Positions 22,100-50,492 of a stretch of DNA of 64,000 nt are shown here, in pieces; within the stretch, counting starts at the first letter, position 1; each line of letters starts with the position of its first letter. Origin of the DNA: Euptelea pleiosperma (lineage: Eukaryota; Streptophyta; Magnoliopsida; Ranunculales; Eupteleaceae); NCBI GenBank assembly GCA_035048495.1, contig CM068547.1, positions 34,170,502 through 34,234,501 on the forward strand, given 5' to 3'. Under the pieces are notes generated by a model that saw only the letters and a program-made list of their open reading frames with translations, was not told the DNA's origin and did not search any database. A program made the translations under genes and the position numbers.

Positions 22100-22842
22100 T
22101 GGAGTCTCTCCTCTCAAGATGCCACGTGGAGTATTCTTTTGGGGCCACTGACCTAATGCATGTTTGGCCCGCATCTTGATGGACCTACACACATAAGTCA
22201 GATTGATTGATGATTTCTAGATATTAGATTTAACACAAAAAAAACCCTCAAAATCCAACGGCTAAAAATCACCTACTAAGTTGATTGTTAAAACTTAGCT
22301 GATCGCCCACACGTGAGCCACGTGGCATACTTTTAGAGGGCGCCTCCCGTATGGATGTTAGGCCAATCCCTATGTGGACCTACAAACCAAAAATCAGCAT
22401 GATTAGTGATTTCAAGCCTTTGATCCTTGTACCCAAATAATGGTCAAATTCCAACGGTTAAAATCAACTATGAAAATGATTCCATTCCAAGTTGATTTTA
22501 ACCGTGGGAATTTGGCTTATATTTGCTGACGTTGGCGGTCAGCAGAATTTTACTACACACTGAGGTGAACTACATATCTGACTGCAATAGTCAGCGAAGC
22601 CGCTGAACGCCCCACAATAGGAATGATGTGGCACGCTCTGAGAGGATGCTTACCAAATGGATATTTGGCCAATCCCTAGATGGACCGATTTCAAGCCTTT
22701 GGATCTTTACCCCAAATAATGCACAAATTTCCACGGTTAAAATCATCCCATGAAAATGACTCCAATCCAAAGCTTAGAAATCACTATTGGCTGATTTTTC
22801 ATTTGTAGGTCCACCTTGGATTGGCCAAAGCCATCAAACCAA
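22100..22842. repeat. Block of fold-back G-box MITE copies
   Basis: At least three partial members: ATGCCACGTGGAGTATTC (22117) with TCTAGATATTAGATTTAAC; GAGCCACGTGGCATACTTTTAGAGGG (22315) with GGCCAATCCCTATGTGGACC; and GCACGCTCTGAGAGGATGC (22632) with GGCCAATCCCTAGATGGACC. All share CAAAAATCAGCNTGATTAGTGATTTC and AATCCAACGGYTAGAAATCAC. No coding content. Confidence 0.6.
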
Positions 22843-23157
22843 GGTTTAAAAAGGGCCCGTTATTTCAGACTGTAGGTGTTACCGTTTTTCCGTTGTAACG
22901 GATTGTAATGCACAGGGGGCAAAAGTGGAAAAAAGGAAAAATAACGGAAAAAGCAGTGTAAAATTCAAAACTTATAATGAAAAAAATAAAAATATAATGA
23001 AAAAATAACGGAAATAATGGGTGTTTTTTAGCAATTTTTTTAAAGAAAAATAATAGCAGTTATGTTGAGCTGTTGTTATTTTCGGAGCGTTAAAACAGTA
23101 CATAATGTAGCAGGGGGGGTCCGAATCCATTACAATAGCCATTTTTTAAACCATGGG
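22843..23157. mobile_element. AACGG-rich MITE inserted in a fold-back element
   Basis: Left end ACCAAGGTTTAAAAAGGGCCCG, right end AATAGCCATTTTTTAAACCATGG. It splits a fold-back copy: TTGGCCAAAGCCATC lies to the left and GGGCCAAACATC to the right. Confidence 0.6.
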
Positions 23158-23173
23158 CCAAACATCGGAAGTG

Positions 23174-23368
23174 GCTTCTATGCGCCAGGCCGCACAAACC
23201 AAACAAAACGGTCCTGTTCAAATTGTGCCACGTCGGTAAAAAATTCAAAGGCAAGCAAAGTTAGCCGGTTTTGATTTTTTTATTTATTTACTTTTTAAAA
23301 TTGAGGTGACGGGGGAAAACTCGGTGGGGCCGTTTTGTTTGGTCTGTGCGGCCCTGGCGCATAGAAGC
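23174..23368. mobile_element. 195-bp MITE with ~40-bp terminal inverted repeats
   Basis: Left arm GCTTCTATGCGCCAGGCCGC then ACAAACCAAACAAAACGG; the right arm is its near-perfect reverse complement ending GGCGCATAGAAGC. The centre contains TTTTTATTTATTTACTTTTT. It too sits inside the right arm of a fold-back element, giving at least two insertions into one host repeat. Confidence 0.75.
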
Positions 23369-24199
23369 TGCGCCCCCAAGCAGTCGGCGTCCTCTAATAG
23401 TGTACCCGTGGCTCATATTGGGGGCGGTCAGCGTGTTTGCTGACCTTTGACAGTCAGCAAAGTTTTAGTTATAGGTTACGTGGGCCCAAAAGAGTGTGCC
23501 ACTTGGCAATCCAGTCGGGGGACAACAAACTTGGGCACTCTCGAGCACGTACAACGGATTGACCTAAGGTCTACAATCCCCGTCCTGAATCTTACCTCTA
23601 CTCTAGTACAGATCCAAGTCCAAAACCGGAAAAAACGCCCAAGATCTATGGTGAATCGGGGAGCAAGTGTGGGACCCCAGGGAGAAGGATAAAGATGGTC
23701 GGTTAAATAAACCCTAGTTGATTTTAACCTAACCACGGTTAAGACGATGGTATAAAAAAAAGGTTTTTTTATACGACAGGCAGCCGCTGGCCAAGAATCT
23801 CTCTCATGCTTGGAAGAGGAAACGGAGGCGGAGGAAATAACACTCTTTCTCGGCCCCAATTCCCTCCTACCTTCATCTTCATGATCATCCTCATGATCAT
23901 GATATGAAATTTGCCCCTTTAAAACCCTAATAATCTGCAATTCATCCATTCTCGCCTCTCTTATGTTCTCGATCATCTCCTGGTTATCGGATTCGAGGTC
24001 GACGATGCATCGAATTTGGGGATTTCTTCAATGAGGATGATGGGATTGGAATCTTCGGGAGAATTTTGTGAATTTTTCGAATTATTTCGCGTTTGGGGCA
24101 GTGAGACGGGGGATCGGAGGGGGGAACAAGACCTTATGATTTGAGGTAATTTAATATGTGTAATTTATTCGATTGATGGAGTTATTGGCGACAGCGATT

Positions 24200-24229
24200 A
24201 TGAAGAAGAATTTGTTTGTTCGAGCTTGA
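24200..24229 (+). CDS. Short uORF ahead of YAK1
   Basis: ATG AAG AAG ... TGA encodes MKKNLFVRA and stops 11 bases before the YAK1 ATG at 24241. If the leader is unspliced here, this ORF would be met first by scanning ribosomes and could lower or tune YAK1 translation. Purely sequence-based; translation is unproven. Confidence 0.4.
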   Translation: MKKNLFVRA

Positions 24230-24240
24230 TTTACCTGGTC

Positions 24241-40218
<15,978 letters not shown>

Positions 40219-42140
40219 TGTGGAAGATCAGCTTAGTTTCCCTCCTGGGAGGGATTATGCATTCATTGTTGGCAAGGAAATTTGTACTCGAAAGTTCCAT
40301 TTGCCTTTTGGGCTTGTGCTATCTATGGAAATCCTTTTTTGGGTCATGTTAATCCATTGTGCTTTCATAATATAATTTTTAATTAATGAATCCATATCTT
40401 CTTGGCACCTTGAATGCAATTGGTTTATCAGCTAACTAATCCCTACAAGGGCTGCATCTCTTTGCCTGTTCCCCAGCTGCTGCCAGATTTTTAGTCAAAA
40501 TTTTGAATTCACTCTCTCTCTCTCTCTCTCTCTCAAGGAAATTCAAGGTATCTGACGTCATTATAGAGTGTATACCTTGCAGCTGGATAAAAAAGTATTA
40601 ATGGGGCTCAGGCTGGAGGTGAAGTGACAGGAGCTATCTGACAGGTAATGCACCGACATTTATTTGACTTGGAAGTAAGTTTATGGGAAATATTATAGTT
40701 TTGGATGCACATTTTGTTGCATAGTTTACAGATGCACATTTCGTTGCATAGTTTACAGATCTTTGATACATTAGGCTCGGTTGACTCGGTGGCTCGATCT
40801 GTTCTGGCAACCTGATTGTAGACTGTATGCGGTCCCGGATCCTGTCAGAAGCATTAAGAGAGATCAATATCAGAAGATTTGTTATAGTTCATGAGAAAGG
40901 CAATTTCTGTTCTCAAAGAAAGTCCCATGTTATTTGTGTTTTATATGGGTTGATATTGAGCGAACTGTATTATCGAAATGGATATGTATAATTTATTCAA
41001 TCATCTCTGTCAGTTGTTTCTTTGCCTCTTTCGAGTTTGACATTATACTGTCGTGTTTTCAGATTAAAATAGGCACATATAGTAGATTTTGTTTCTTTCT
41101 TCTCCTGGATTAGAGTACCAAAAGAATTACCAGGGCATATCCAGTTTGGCTATTGCACACTCACCATTTTCTCAGGCATTTTGTTCTCACCCCTTTGTTT
41201 TCAGATGTATACAGATATATGCGGTTCGCCTGCGCCGCCGGGTAGGTGAACCACCGAGTGGGCCCTTATTAAAAATTGGTATGTTGTGATCTGGCTTCTT
41301 CAATGTTGATGCTATGCTATGCATGGTTGTTGGATTGAAATGAGACAGTCTAAATCTGGCAGTTCATTTTGTATTCAAATTTCTGCCAAGTTGGGATTGG
41401 GTGACTTGGCTTAGTCGACCACATGACAAAACGACGAAGTGATGCAGACTCGTATTCTTTCAAGTTTCAAAATAAAATCCGGCGAAAGGGAGCTCTATTT
41501 ATCCTTCCCTTCCCCAAAAAGTCCCATTTGAATTTGTTGCATCCTTCTACCAAGGAGAATTTCTCTTCCTACGCTTGGATGTCACTGTGAAGAGGGAGTA
41601 TGGTAAGGAAAAGATGGATGGTGAGCATCAGATATAAGCAAACACAAATGGTGCTCAATCCATTGGTTGATCACCCTTTGATGCACAAGAAGCACCATTT
41701 GCACGCCCTCGCTCTAAGGTGAGCTCCAAGTAATTTTTACGAATTTTAGAAGTTAGGAAAACTTTCTCTATAAAGTTATAATTAGGTTGGTCGCATCTTT
41801 GATGGGCCTTTGCTCAAAAACATTCAAATGAAACGAATTTAACTGTTGGGAGTGTCAAAAAGAAAAAAAGGAATTCTATTGTAATCCAGGAGATGCCATA
41901 CTTCCTTGAATATAAATATGGTGGGTCCCTTCATAATCTCAACTTCTCAAGTGCAAAAAATCTACAATCATCCAGGAGTTCCTTACTGTTCTAACAGTCT
42001 CATATGGTCTAAGCTGGGACCCACACGATATCGATAGGGATAGGGCCGTTTCTGAATGTAGCACACATGCAAGGATTGGTTCCCACTACTCAGTTTTAAA
42101 CCAAGGAGATCGTAAATCTACCAGATAAGATGATTGCAAC
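40219..42140. other. YAK1 3' UTR and gene-free spacer
   Basis: After the YAK1 stop comes a likely 3' UTR of unknown length. It contains a (TC)n microsatellite (40511-40534) and a 27-bp direct repeat, GTTGCATAGTTTACAGATGCACATTTC-like, at about 40718-40760. From about 41300 to 42140 I see no gene or repeat I can name. No clear poly(A) signal was identified. Confidence 0.55.
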
Positions 42141-42149
42141 CATGTGATT

Positions 42150-42480
42150 TGGGCTCACTGATCCATGAATGTTTGGCCCCTCTTTGGTGGACTTACATAA
42201 AAAAAATCATCCTGATCGGTGATTCATAGCTGTTGAATTTGAGCATTATTCATCATGGGCTTTAACCTATCCATAGGTCAATGTTAAAAAACACTTAAAT
42301 CCAACGGCTGGAAATCACTTATTGGGCTGGGTTTTAGTGTGTAGATCCAACAAGGGGTAAGCCAAACATCATTGTGTCAGTGGGCCCAAAAGAGTGCCAC
42401 TTGTCATTTTGAGGGAAAGGACGTATCAAACTTTTGAAATGGACATCCGTAGGACAGGCTCTGAGAGAGGATTATCAAGT
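42150..42480. mobile_element. Fold-back family remnant
   Basis: GGGCTCACTGATCCATGAATGTTTGGCC..., AAATCATCCTGATCGGTGATTCATAG, then the mirrored half AATCCAACGGCTGGAAATCAC and AAGCCAAACATCATTGTGTCAGTGGGCCC. Diverged member of the family seen at 16140-23450 and 56092-56385; the G-box itself is lost. Confidence 0.55.
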
Positions 42481-42642
42481 ACAACGACTCTTCCTTAAAA
42501 AAGGTGGCCGAAGCCCAAACCAAGCCCATGATGTAAACTGAAAGGAATCCCAACAAGCAACCCCTAAATGGAATTGCACAGATGCAATTCGGCAGAAGAC
42601 AAGAAAATTGCCTTGAAAATCACACATGTGCATTAAAAACAT

Positions 42643-42893
42643 GGTTTAAAAGATGGCCATTATAACGAAAATAACGGCCATTATAACATGAATGGACTTC
42701 CTCTGTTACGTTACATATCGTTTTAACATTTAGAAATAATGGCCATTTTTTAAGAATAACGACCGTTATTTTAGGAAAAAAATTGTTAAAAAAATGCCAT
42801 TATTTTCCATCTTTTCCCATTTTTAATCCTGCGTTACAACGCGTTAAAACGGCACCGTTATAACGTCCCCTTTTAAACCTTGATTAACATATA
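42643..42893. mobile_element. AACGG-rich MITE upstream of ALKBH8
   Basis: Starts CATGGTTTAAAAGATGGCC and ends CCCCTTTTAAACCTTG; the interior is ATAACGGCCATTATAACG repeats. It lies about 210 bp upstream of the ALKBH8 start codon, inside or next to its promoter. Confidence 0.7.
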
Positions 42894-43105
42894 ATTTGTG
42901 TCTTTTTGGGGTTGCACCGTGCAACTCTACAAAGATTCAGCTTGCTAGCACTCCTCGTAAACTTGTGGGACGGGCACTCGGGCTCAAACCCTATTTCCAG
43001 CAGAGGCCTAGGGTCCACGCGTTTGTTTGTTCTTAGAAACAATTCTGAAAAATCCTGCAATTCATCTTTTCCCTCGCTCTCCTCATCTGCAATTCATCAT
43101 AAGAT

Positions 43106-46100
43106 ATGGTTCGGTCCAAATTCGCCCGTCCTAAGGGATTCCATGCGGACTCAACTCCTAACCTGTATGTCGCCAACTGCGGGCCAGCCGTCGGCTTATC
43201 TTTCGAAAATATCGCATCAGTGTTTAGCACCTTTGGCGAAGTGATTGGAGTTCATGCAGCTGATGAAACCGGTGCCCGTGTCATTGTTTCCTACACTCAA
43301 CACACCTCTGCTCAAGCCGCCTTCAAAGCTTTTCATGGAAACCCTTGCCCTAATCTTGGAGGTCGCGTTCTTCACATTCGCTACTCCATTCTTCAACCAT
43401 CTTCTCAGGTTTCAATTAATTATTATAAACTCAACTTTTTGTGATCTTGTTTATTCATTTTTCCAGTTATTGAACCTTCCAATCTGTGGATCTGGTTGTT
43501 TTTCTCTTAGGTCAATGATTCTGTTTCAGTATCTTTGCTGGCTTCAGAGTTGGAAATACCAGGCATTTACTTGTTGCATGATTTTATCACTACTAAAGAA
43601 GAGGAGGTTAGGAACCTTAATCACTTGATATGATATTTGATTTGATTTCTTGTTTCTTTCATTGTCTTTTTCATTGCACTTTCTGATTTTTAATTTTAAT
43701 TGTGTGTGAAAGATCTGCTAATTTTCACCTTCCTTTTTTTATTGTTTCTGTGTGGTTTTTCTTAGGAACTCCTTGCAGCAGTGGATGATAGGCCTTGGAA
43801 GAGTCTTTCAAAAAGAAGAGTTCAGCATTATGGCTACGAGTTTTTATACGAAGTAAGATTAGGCTTCATTCCTGTATGACTAAGTCGTGAATTGGTCTCT
43901 GGAAGATGTAGTTTGGGGCATTTATTTTTCTGGTAACCTGCTACTGGATTTTAGTTATATCAGTTTATAATGCAGCTGTACTATTTTTTTAGATTTAAAT
44001 CGTTGATTATGGTTTGGTAGTGTTGTCTATCGTATTACATAGTAACCATGTTAAAATGAGTAATGCACGAGAAAACCTTGACTTTCAACTTGCATCGTGC
44101 GCATATTTTACAATGAGTTCTGATGCATGAATCCACTTAGGCATTCATTATTGGAGATCTCAAAGCATTTTACAGACTTGTATGCATCCTCGTTCTAGGT
44201 ACAGTGTTGTTCAAAAGCATTTTCCACAAAGGTACTGCTCTTTTTGAGTCTCACTCCAAGGCACCATTGGCTACCTGTGCCATAAATGCGTCAAATCTAC
44301 CTTGAACAATCTATTGCTTAAGAATTGTATCTGTTATTTCTATGACCTTAACATAATAAAGTAAGTTTAATTCTATATTATTGAGTAATTCTATTTCTAA
44401 TCAAATCACCACCACCATCAGAATAGCATTCCCCAACTATTTTGGTTCTGCAACATGAATCTTGTTCCACCGCATGACTGATGATCTTGTCATCTTATAA
44501 ATATGTGGTGGTCACATAGCACTCCAAGAGAACAAATGTGCTTCAACCATCTAGCTCTATTCCATGAGGAGCATTGTCCTCAATGAGATAACAGAAATGG
44601 TTGCTTTGGGGTATCTCTTGGCCGTGAATATTTAACTAATGCTTTGCCTTTAGATAAATTCTCACTAAAGTTGCACAACTTGCACCGCATATACTCTATC
44701 TTGATTTGAATTGTTTTAACCCTTGGATTCCAGGCATCCTTCCATATTCTGTTTTACATTTACCCCCTCTCTAGTTTCATCAACCAAAACCACATTGTCT
44801 ACAAGCAACACATAGAAAGGGACCTCATCTTTATGTGAGCAGATATTTGTGCAAAAAGGAAAATCTTGACTACTTTCAATGATGTTTGCATCTCTCATAT
44901 TGTTTGGGAGGAAAATGCAGGCTAATTATCCAAACAGTACATTTAATATGCCAAAGTTAATATATTTTCGATTAAATCTTGTTTGTCTTATTGCCCTTCG
45001 AATTTTTTGCCATACTACCAGCCACCAAACCAGAACCATGAGGAAGTAGTGAGTCCAATTGTGCAGGCTTCTATGAAATTCAAGTGTACACGACTCTTTT
45101 TCTTCATTGGCCCATGCTTGACAAATGGATAAAAGGAGCGTTTTATCACCACAAAAATTTGTAAACTGATGGAGCAACACTTCCATGCATAACATACATG
45201 TAAAGAAAGATAACCGTGTTAAAATAAGAGAAGTACTAAGGGTTACACAAATATTGGATTGGCTTCCATCTAAGGAAAAACCAACAATCTGTTTGGGGCC
45301 TACCTCACAGTATTCTAAATTTAATCTGATTCTTAAATGAACAAATTTCAAACCTCACCTTTTACTGTAATAAGTTGTCAATATGAGTATAGAGTTTCAT
45401 ATGTAAGTTGACCTTCATTATCTTGCAAATGAATGACAAAAATTCAACAGCCATTTCTTACTGTACTTGGGGTATCTTTTGGTATTGCTCTTCTTTTAGT
45501 GGGATAGTCTTATATCTCTATCCCATTTTTGTACAGTTTTCAGGGTTTTGCCCTTTTTTTTAACACAAATACAGTTACCTATCACAAAAAAGGGTTAGAA
45601 GTGAGACACACAGAATGGTTATACTTTTTTGCACTATCAGTTATCATAGACATTATGCAGTCTAATTTTATTTCCATACTAGAATGGAGCATTTACCGTT
45701 ACTGATAAATTCATCTGCCAAATCTCACTGAGCTCTCTAATTTCTTTACAGACAAGGAATGTTAATACAAAACAGCATTTCGGTGAATTACCATCATTTG
45801 TTTCTCCCATACTTGAAAAGATATCATCATTTCCCAACCTTGACGATGCTGGAAATGATATTGTGGACCAGCTAACGGTATGTATGCAGTGTGTTTGTTT
45901 TTTTTCCCTCCCTGTAATGACTTTTTCTCTGTGTTTTTACTTTCAAGGCTGAACAAACCGATAGACTTGTTACAGGTTAATGAATACCCACCTGGGGTGG
46001 GTTTGTCTCCACATATAGACACTCATTCAGCATTTGAGGGATTAATTTTCAGCCTTTCATTAGCAGGGCCCTGCATTATGGAGTTCAGGAGATACCCACA

Positions 46101-48276
46101 AGGCTCATTGCTTCCTCCGCCTGCCACTAGTACTGATAAGAAAGAAGAAAATCCTGATCATTGCTCAAATTTTGTGAGGAGGGCTCTTTTCCTACCCCCT
46201 CGGTCAATGCTTCTGTTGTCTGGGGAGGCACGGTATGCTTGGCATCACTATATTCCACATCATAAGGTATATAATCATCATATGCGAGTTGTTAACTCTC
46301 CTGCATGAAGTCTCTCTTTAAGAAGTGTAAGCATCATTACTTTGTTAAAGTGGAAACTAAATTTATTGCACGAAAAACTAGAGAAAGTGGCCATTGATCA
46401 AACGTTCTTTGTTACGATAGAGAAAAAAAAAATTACTAGACTATCTTAATAGATGCATCAGAACTCAGACGATGCATTTTCTAATAGTGGCATACTCACG
46501 TGGTCCCTGCAAAGTCAATGCCCTGCATATCAGGGTCACACGTGCATGTGATCCGCTATCAGGTTCTTGCCCCCTCCTCCCCTCCCCCCCCTACACACAC
46601 ACACATCTCCTCTAAGTGTTAGTCTATCATGGTCCCACATGTATGTGTACATGTTTTTTTTTTTTTTGATAAGTGTGTATGTGTACATGTTTTATACACT
46701 GAATCATCAACAATGTTGCACCATGGTGCAACATCCCGATTCTACGCAACTCACTTTGTTGTGCCAAAGTAGGCAATGTTGCACGACATGGTGACTTGCT
46801 TGAAGATTTCTCATTTAACAAACGTGCCGTAAGTTCTGCTTGGTTAGTGAGAGATGTTTCTCTAGACGTGGCACCTTTGCTTCATTGCATATGTAAAGAA
46901 GAAATCAGTTGAGTTGCTCAACTGCATTTGGTTACGATTATAATTGTTTTATCAATTAAATGAGAACTTGCCTGACTTCCTTATGTGTCGCTTAGGCAAT
47001 GCCTAGACAATCAGTTATCAAGTTGAGCACTGTCGCTCGTGCCTAACATCTTTAACTACATTGAGAGTTGTATTCAATTACTAATATATAGAAATTTGAA
47101 GGCTAAATGAATACTATACATTAAATATAGTATTTCATTGATCCATGTCATTTAGTGTCTAACTAATAGAAGAAATTTAGAGTGGATATTATTTCTGATT
47201 TTGTATTAGGTTGGTAATTAACATTCATAAATGAAATATCACCATTTGAAAAATCCTGGTACTAATTTCTTAAGCTCTAGCAGTACTATATTATCTGTAA
47301 TGCAATGCTGTTTATGTTACAGGTTGATATGGTGAGGGGAGATACAATCAGGAGAGGCTTAAGGAGAGTTTCCTTTACATTTCGCAAGGTTTGTGGGTTT
47401 ATTTTTCACTGCTCCAATTTGTTTCAGTGTTCCTATATTTTAACAAACTTGGTATTCTTTATATAGACTTGAGAGTTAAGAAACTTATCCAACTTATTTC
47501 TATAAAGAGACATACTTTGGTCAGGAGATCCACTGGTGATGTGTCTTGACCAACAACTGCACCACACATTCTGCATATGCAGGGCAGTTGGGACCAGCTA
47601 AAAAACTTTATATTGACAGAGGGACTCTCGGATTAGAGGCCTGGACGGTCTAGCACTGTGGATGGAAAGTGAAGCAGTGTTTGTAAAAGAGATCATTGCT
47701 TCCCTAAAAGGACATTTGATGGAATGTGAGGATGGAGCGAAAAAAGAAGAGTTATTAACACAGCGCTACCTTTAGGGTTGTGAGGTGCTGTTGCAAGACA
47801 TCAATAAGTGAAGCGAAATACAGACAATGTAGTCCATGGAAGTGTGCAAAACATGTGTCAGCAATGACATTTTATATCCAGGAAAAGGCAACAATCAAGA
47901 AAAAAAACCTAGGATTGCAATCCAAAGCATGCCCACATTCTGTAGGATGTTGCAAATGGAATGGCAGTGAAAGGGTATGAAAATGTATCCCATCAAATAA
48001 GTTAAATCAGGTTGGGGTTACAAGAATCTGTGGAAGTTAAAAAACTTGCAATTTAAGGTTTTTACAAGTTATTGTGAAAGACATAGGTCATTTGGTATTG
48101 CATAAAATTTAACTTTCAAGGTGTTGAGATTTTCCCTTGTGTATTTCTCTTGTATATGCTTCTCATTAATATATAATTACTGTCACCTGTTATAGGTCAG
48201 AGATGGACCTTGCCGCTGTGAATTTTCTCAATACTGTGATTCTCAGAGAAAGGGTTTTGACTTTGGGAGAGAATAG
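43106..48276 (+). CDS. ALKBH8: ALKBH8-like RRM-AlkB dioxygenase
   Basis: Fe(II)/2-oxoglutarate dioxygenase related to ALKBH8, which hydroxylates modified wobble uridine in tRNA. Plants usually keep the Trm9-type methyltransferase as a separate protein, and none is fused here. Seven exons, 349 aa: 43106-43408, 43511-43606, 43766-43852, 45752-45877, 45976-46266, 47323-47388, 48196-48276 (TAG). Residues 1-101 form an RRM (LYVANCGPAVGLS ... VIVSYTQHTSAQAAF ... LHIRYS). The AlkB core follows: iron ligands H217 and D219 (SPHID) and H295 (WHHYIPHH), with R316/R322 in RRVSFTFR as the likely 2-oxoglutarate arginines. The C-terminus has CRCEFSQYCDSQ, a Cys-rich tail like the Cys segment of animal ALKBH8. 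The start MVRSKFARPKGF agrees with the plant family. Intron 3 (1.9 kb) holds an RTE fragment. Confidence 0.92.
44400..44900 (-). mobile_element. Decayed RTE reverse transcriptase in ALKBH8 intron 3
   Basis: Minus strand 44898-44716 encodes SHKDEVPFYVLLVDNVVLVD then ETREGVNVKQNMEGCLESKG, matching the RTE palm motif (FADDIVLIDETREGVN...WRxxLESKGF). The catalytic ADD is VDN here. Downstream in that sense (44700-44420) is decayed sequence ending near CAAAATAGTTGGGG, the usual RTE 3' end. 5'-truncated and inactive. Confidence 0.75.
46713..46734. repeat. Perfect 22-bp palindrome
   Basis: ATGTTGCACC followed by its reverse complement, centred on CCATGG. A related imperfect word, AATGTTGCACGACATGGTG, lies 45 bp downstream. 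It lies in ALKBH8 intron 5, next to a reversed poly(A) tail (46655-46670). Confidence 0.8.
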
Positions 48277-50490
48277 ATGTTTACCATACGCCATGGGAAA
48301 TTCAAGCCAGTGCTGATTCAATTATTATTCTCATTTTCCATCGACAAGGTACAATTAGGATTTAGGATGGATGGCTACAAATGTGGCTTGAGGTCAACTT
48401 GACAACCAGCTGCTGGTATTTGTTATAAGCTGAACAATGGGATGCTATGAACTTGTTTCGGACAGGGTTACCAATGTGCACACCCAAAAATAAATTAAAA
48501 AAGAAAGGTTGGTCTCTCTGAGTTATATCAGCTTCACGGTTTCTTTCCCTTGAATAAAATTTCATTAAAGTAGAGCCTTAAATTCAGTAATTTTATTTGT
48601 GGCTGAAAATGTATGTATATCCAAATACGAACCACCTAAAATCCAGTCAGGTTCTAACTGTTCATGATGGAGTATTTCTATCGATCAGTCATGTCGGATA
48701 GGCCAGAGTGGGACATCCAATTGCTTCAATGATGGTCTGATGAGAGGAATGGAAATGATTGACATGGGAGCTCCTCTAAGTCTTCCCAGGGAAAACTTCT
48801 TGTCACAACGCATCTTTTGTTGTAACACGAGAAAGACATTTACTCTTTCATTGCTGAAAAATGCCCATTCATTTTTTTTCCTTGCCCCTTGTGTTCTGTT
48901 TTTGTCTTGGAAAAGAGAGGATATGATATTGGTCGCAGGTTGTTAATACGATTGCAACGCACTAACCGTAAAGCCAGTGGTGGTGAAATAGCGTTGTAAA
49001 ATTCATTTGATCCTCCTTGCATCACTGCATCATGGAATTGCCTTCTGCTTTCAATGTGATTTTAAAGAAATTTTAACCATCTTTATCATTAATTATTACG
49101 CATTATACTCGATTATAGGCTTTGGTTTGTTAAAAATAGTATCAGTGAGTCATAAACTTGTGATGGGTTGGTACCATTTTAATTTTAATTTTAATTGCAG
49201 GGTACTAATTTCATAGCTCGACACGTGTCATTCTTTTAGGTGGGGCGTTAAAAAACTCAAAACACGGGCGGGCCGTTAATTTGGCAATGCTGACTTTTGA
49301 GCAACTGTTTTGCGCTTGCTCGTAGTGAAATCAGGAAACGTGGTTTATACCCTTTTATAACATGTTATTCTGATAATCAATGGTGTCGGAATTAAACGCT
49401 TATAATCCCTGTATTTCTCCCTGTATTTCTTCCCTTCAAGGCGCAGATGGCAAATCATCTCTTCATGTCATGATGAGAGATACAGCATCCACTTTTTTTG
49501 GCCAGTTCTGCAGTTCAATATAATTGGCACTCAAACCCCTATTTTTACTGAAATTGAACAAGAAACAATGGGATTCTCGACAATGAGCTGACGACAAACA
49601 ATCGCTTAGCATGTTCTTTTACCTTCTTTTGCTCCTCCTTGCATTTGCAATCAGAACTGACCCACTGGATATTATAACAGAAAAAGGACTACAACACAAC
49701 CAATAACATTATTTCATGGGCTACAAAATTACAGATCACCAGAAAGAGTTGCAGTGTTTTCAGCCGTAACCACACCATGGCGTAGAGATACCATGAAACC
49801 CCCATTATCGTTCGTGCTCCCAATTGCCCAGCCCAGCAGCTTTTCTTTTCACTTGCTTCCCACAAAATGGCAAGAAACATGATGATGCTACATCAAATCA
49901 GACCTGCATATCACCTGTAATTTCCCCTGCAAACATGAATGATTAATTAGAATTTGATGAATGAAATATGTAACACAATGCATATGCCCACAGAGGTATA
50001 AGTGTTATCATCATGGGAGGGTGGGAGGGATTCATCAGACAATTAACACTACGAAGAAGGGCGATCAAATTCGCAGTCCATATAATCTGACACGTGGTAT
50101 TTGCGTCCTGTGCTTGTCACATGGTATAGCACTTAAAGAAAGCCTAGTGTCAAGACTTTAGTGATCTGGACAGAAACAGAACCTGTGGCTGCCTCAATAA
50201 ATAGTTCAGATTACCCTTGGTCAGTAAGAAGGATTCTAAGATATATAGGTAACTCTCAATGGCAATGTTGAATATTTTACTGTGATGAAAGCTGGACTGT
50301 TCAATCCCTGGCCACTTTTATGACAGTTAATAGCTGTAAGAATATACCAATTGGTGGTTCTTATCCATCCAATCAAAAGTAAGAGTTTGGATGGCAAGAA
50401 AAAAAAATTGTTAACAGTCCAAATATCCTTTGCCCATTATGATTTTTGTCACAGGTTGAATGTTCTGGGTTGATGCATAAGTTAGAATCA
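48277..50490. other. ALKBH8 3' flank and spacer
   Basis: About 2.2 kb with no gene I can support. Likely includes the ALKBH8 3' UTR. The minus frame near 49690-49880 is open but resembles no family, and no exon borders fit it. Confidence 0.5.
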
Positions 50491-50492
50491 AG

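Noticed and set aside
23476..23976. 166-aa open frame on the minus strand upstream of YAK1
   Set aside because: It is antisense to the YAK1 leader, runs into fold-back repeat sequence, and shows no recognisable domain or splice context.
49689..49880. Possible exon on the minus strand (overlapping open frames, one ending LRHGVVTAENTATLSGDL)
   Set aside because: No matching upstream exon, no convincing acceptor in that frame and no known family; could be chance.
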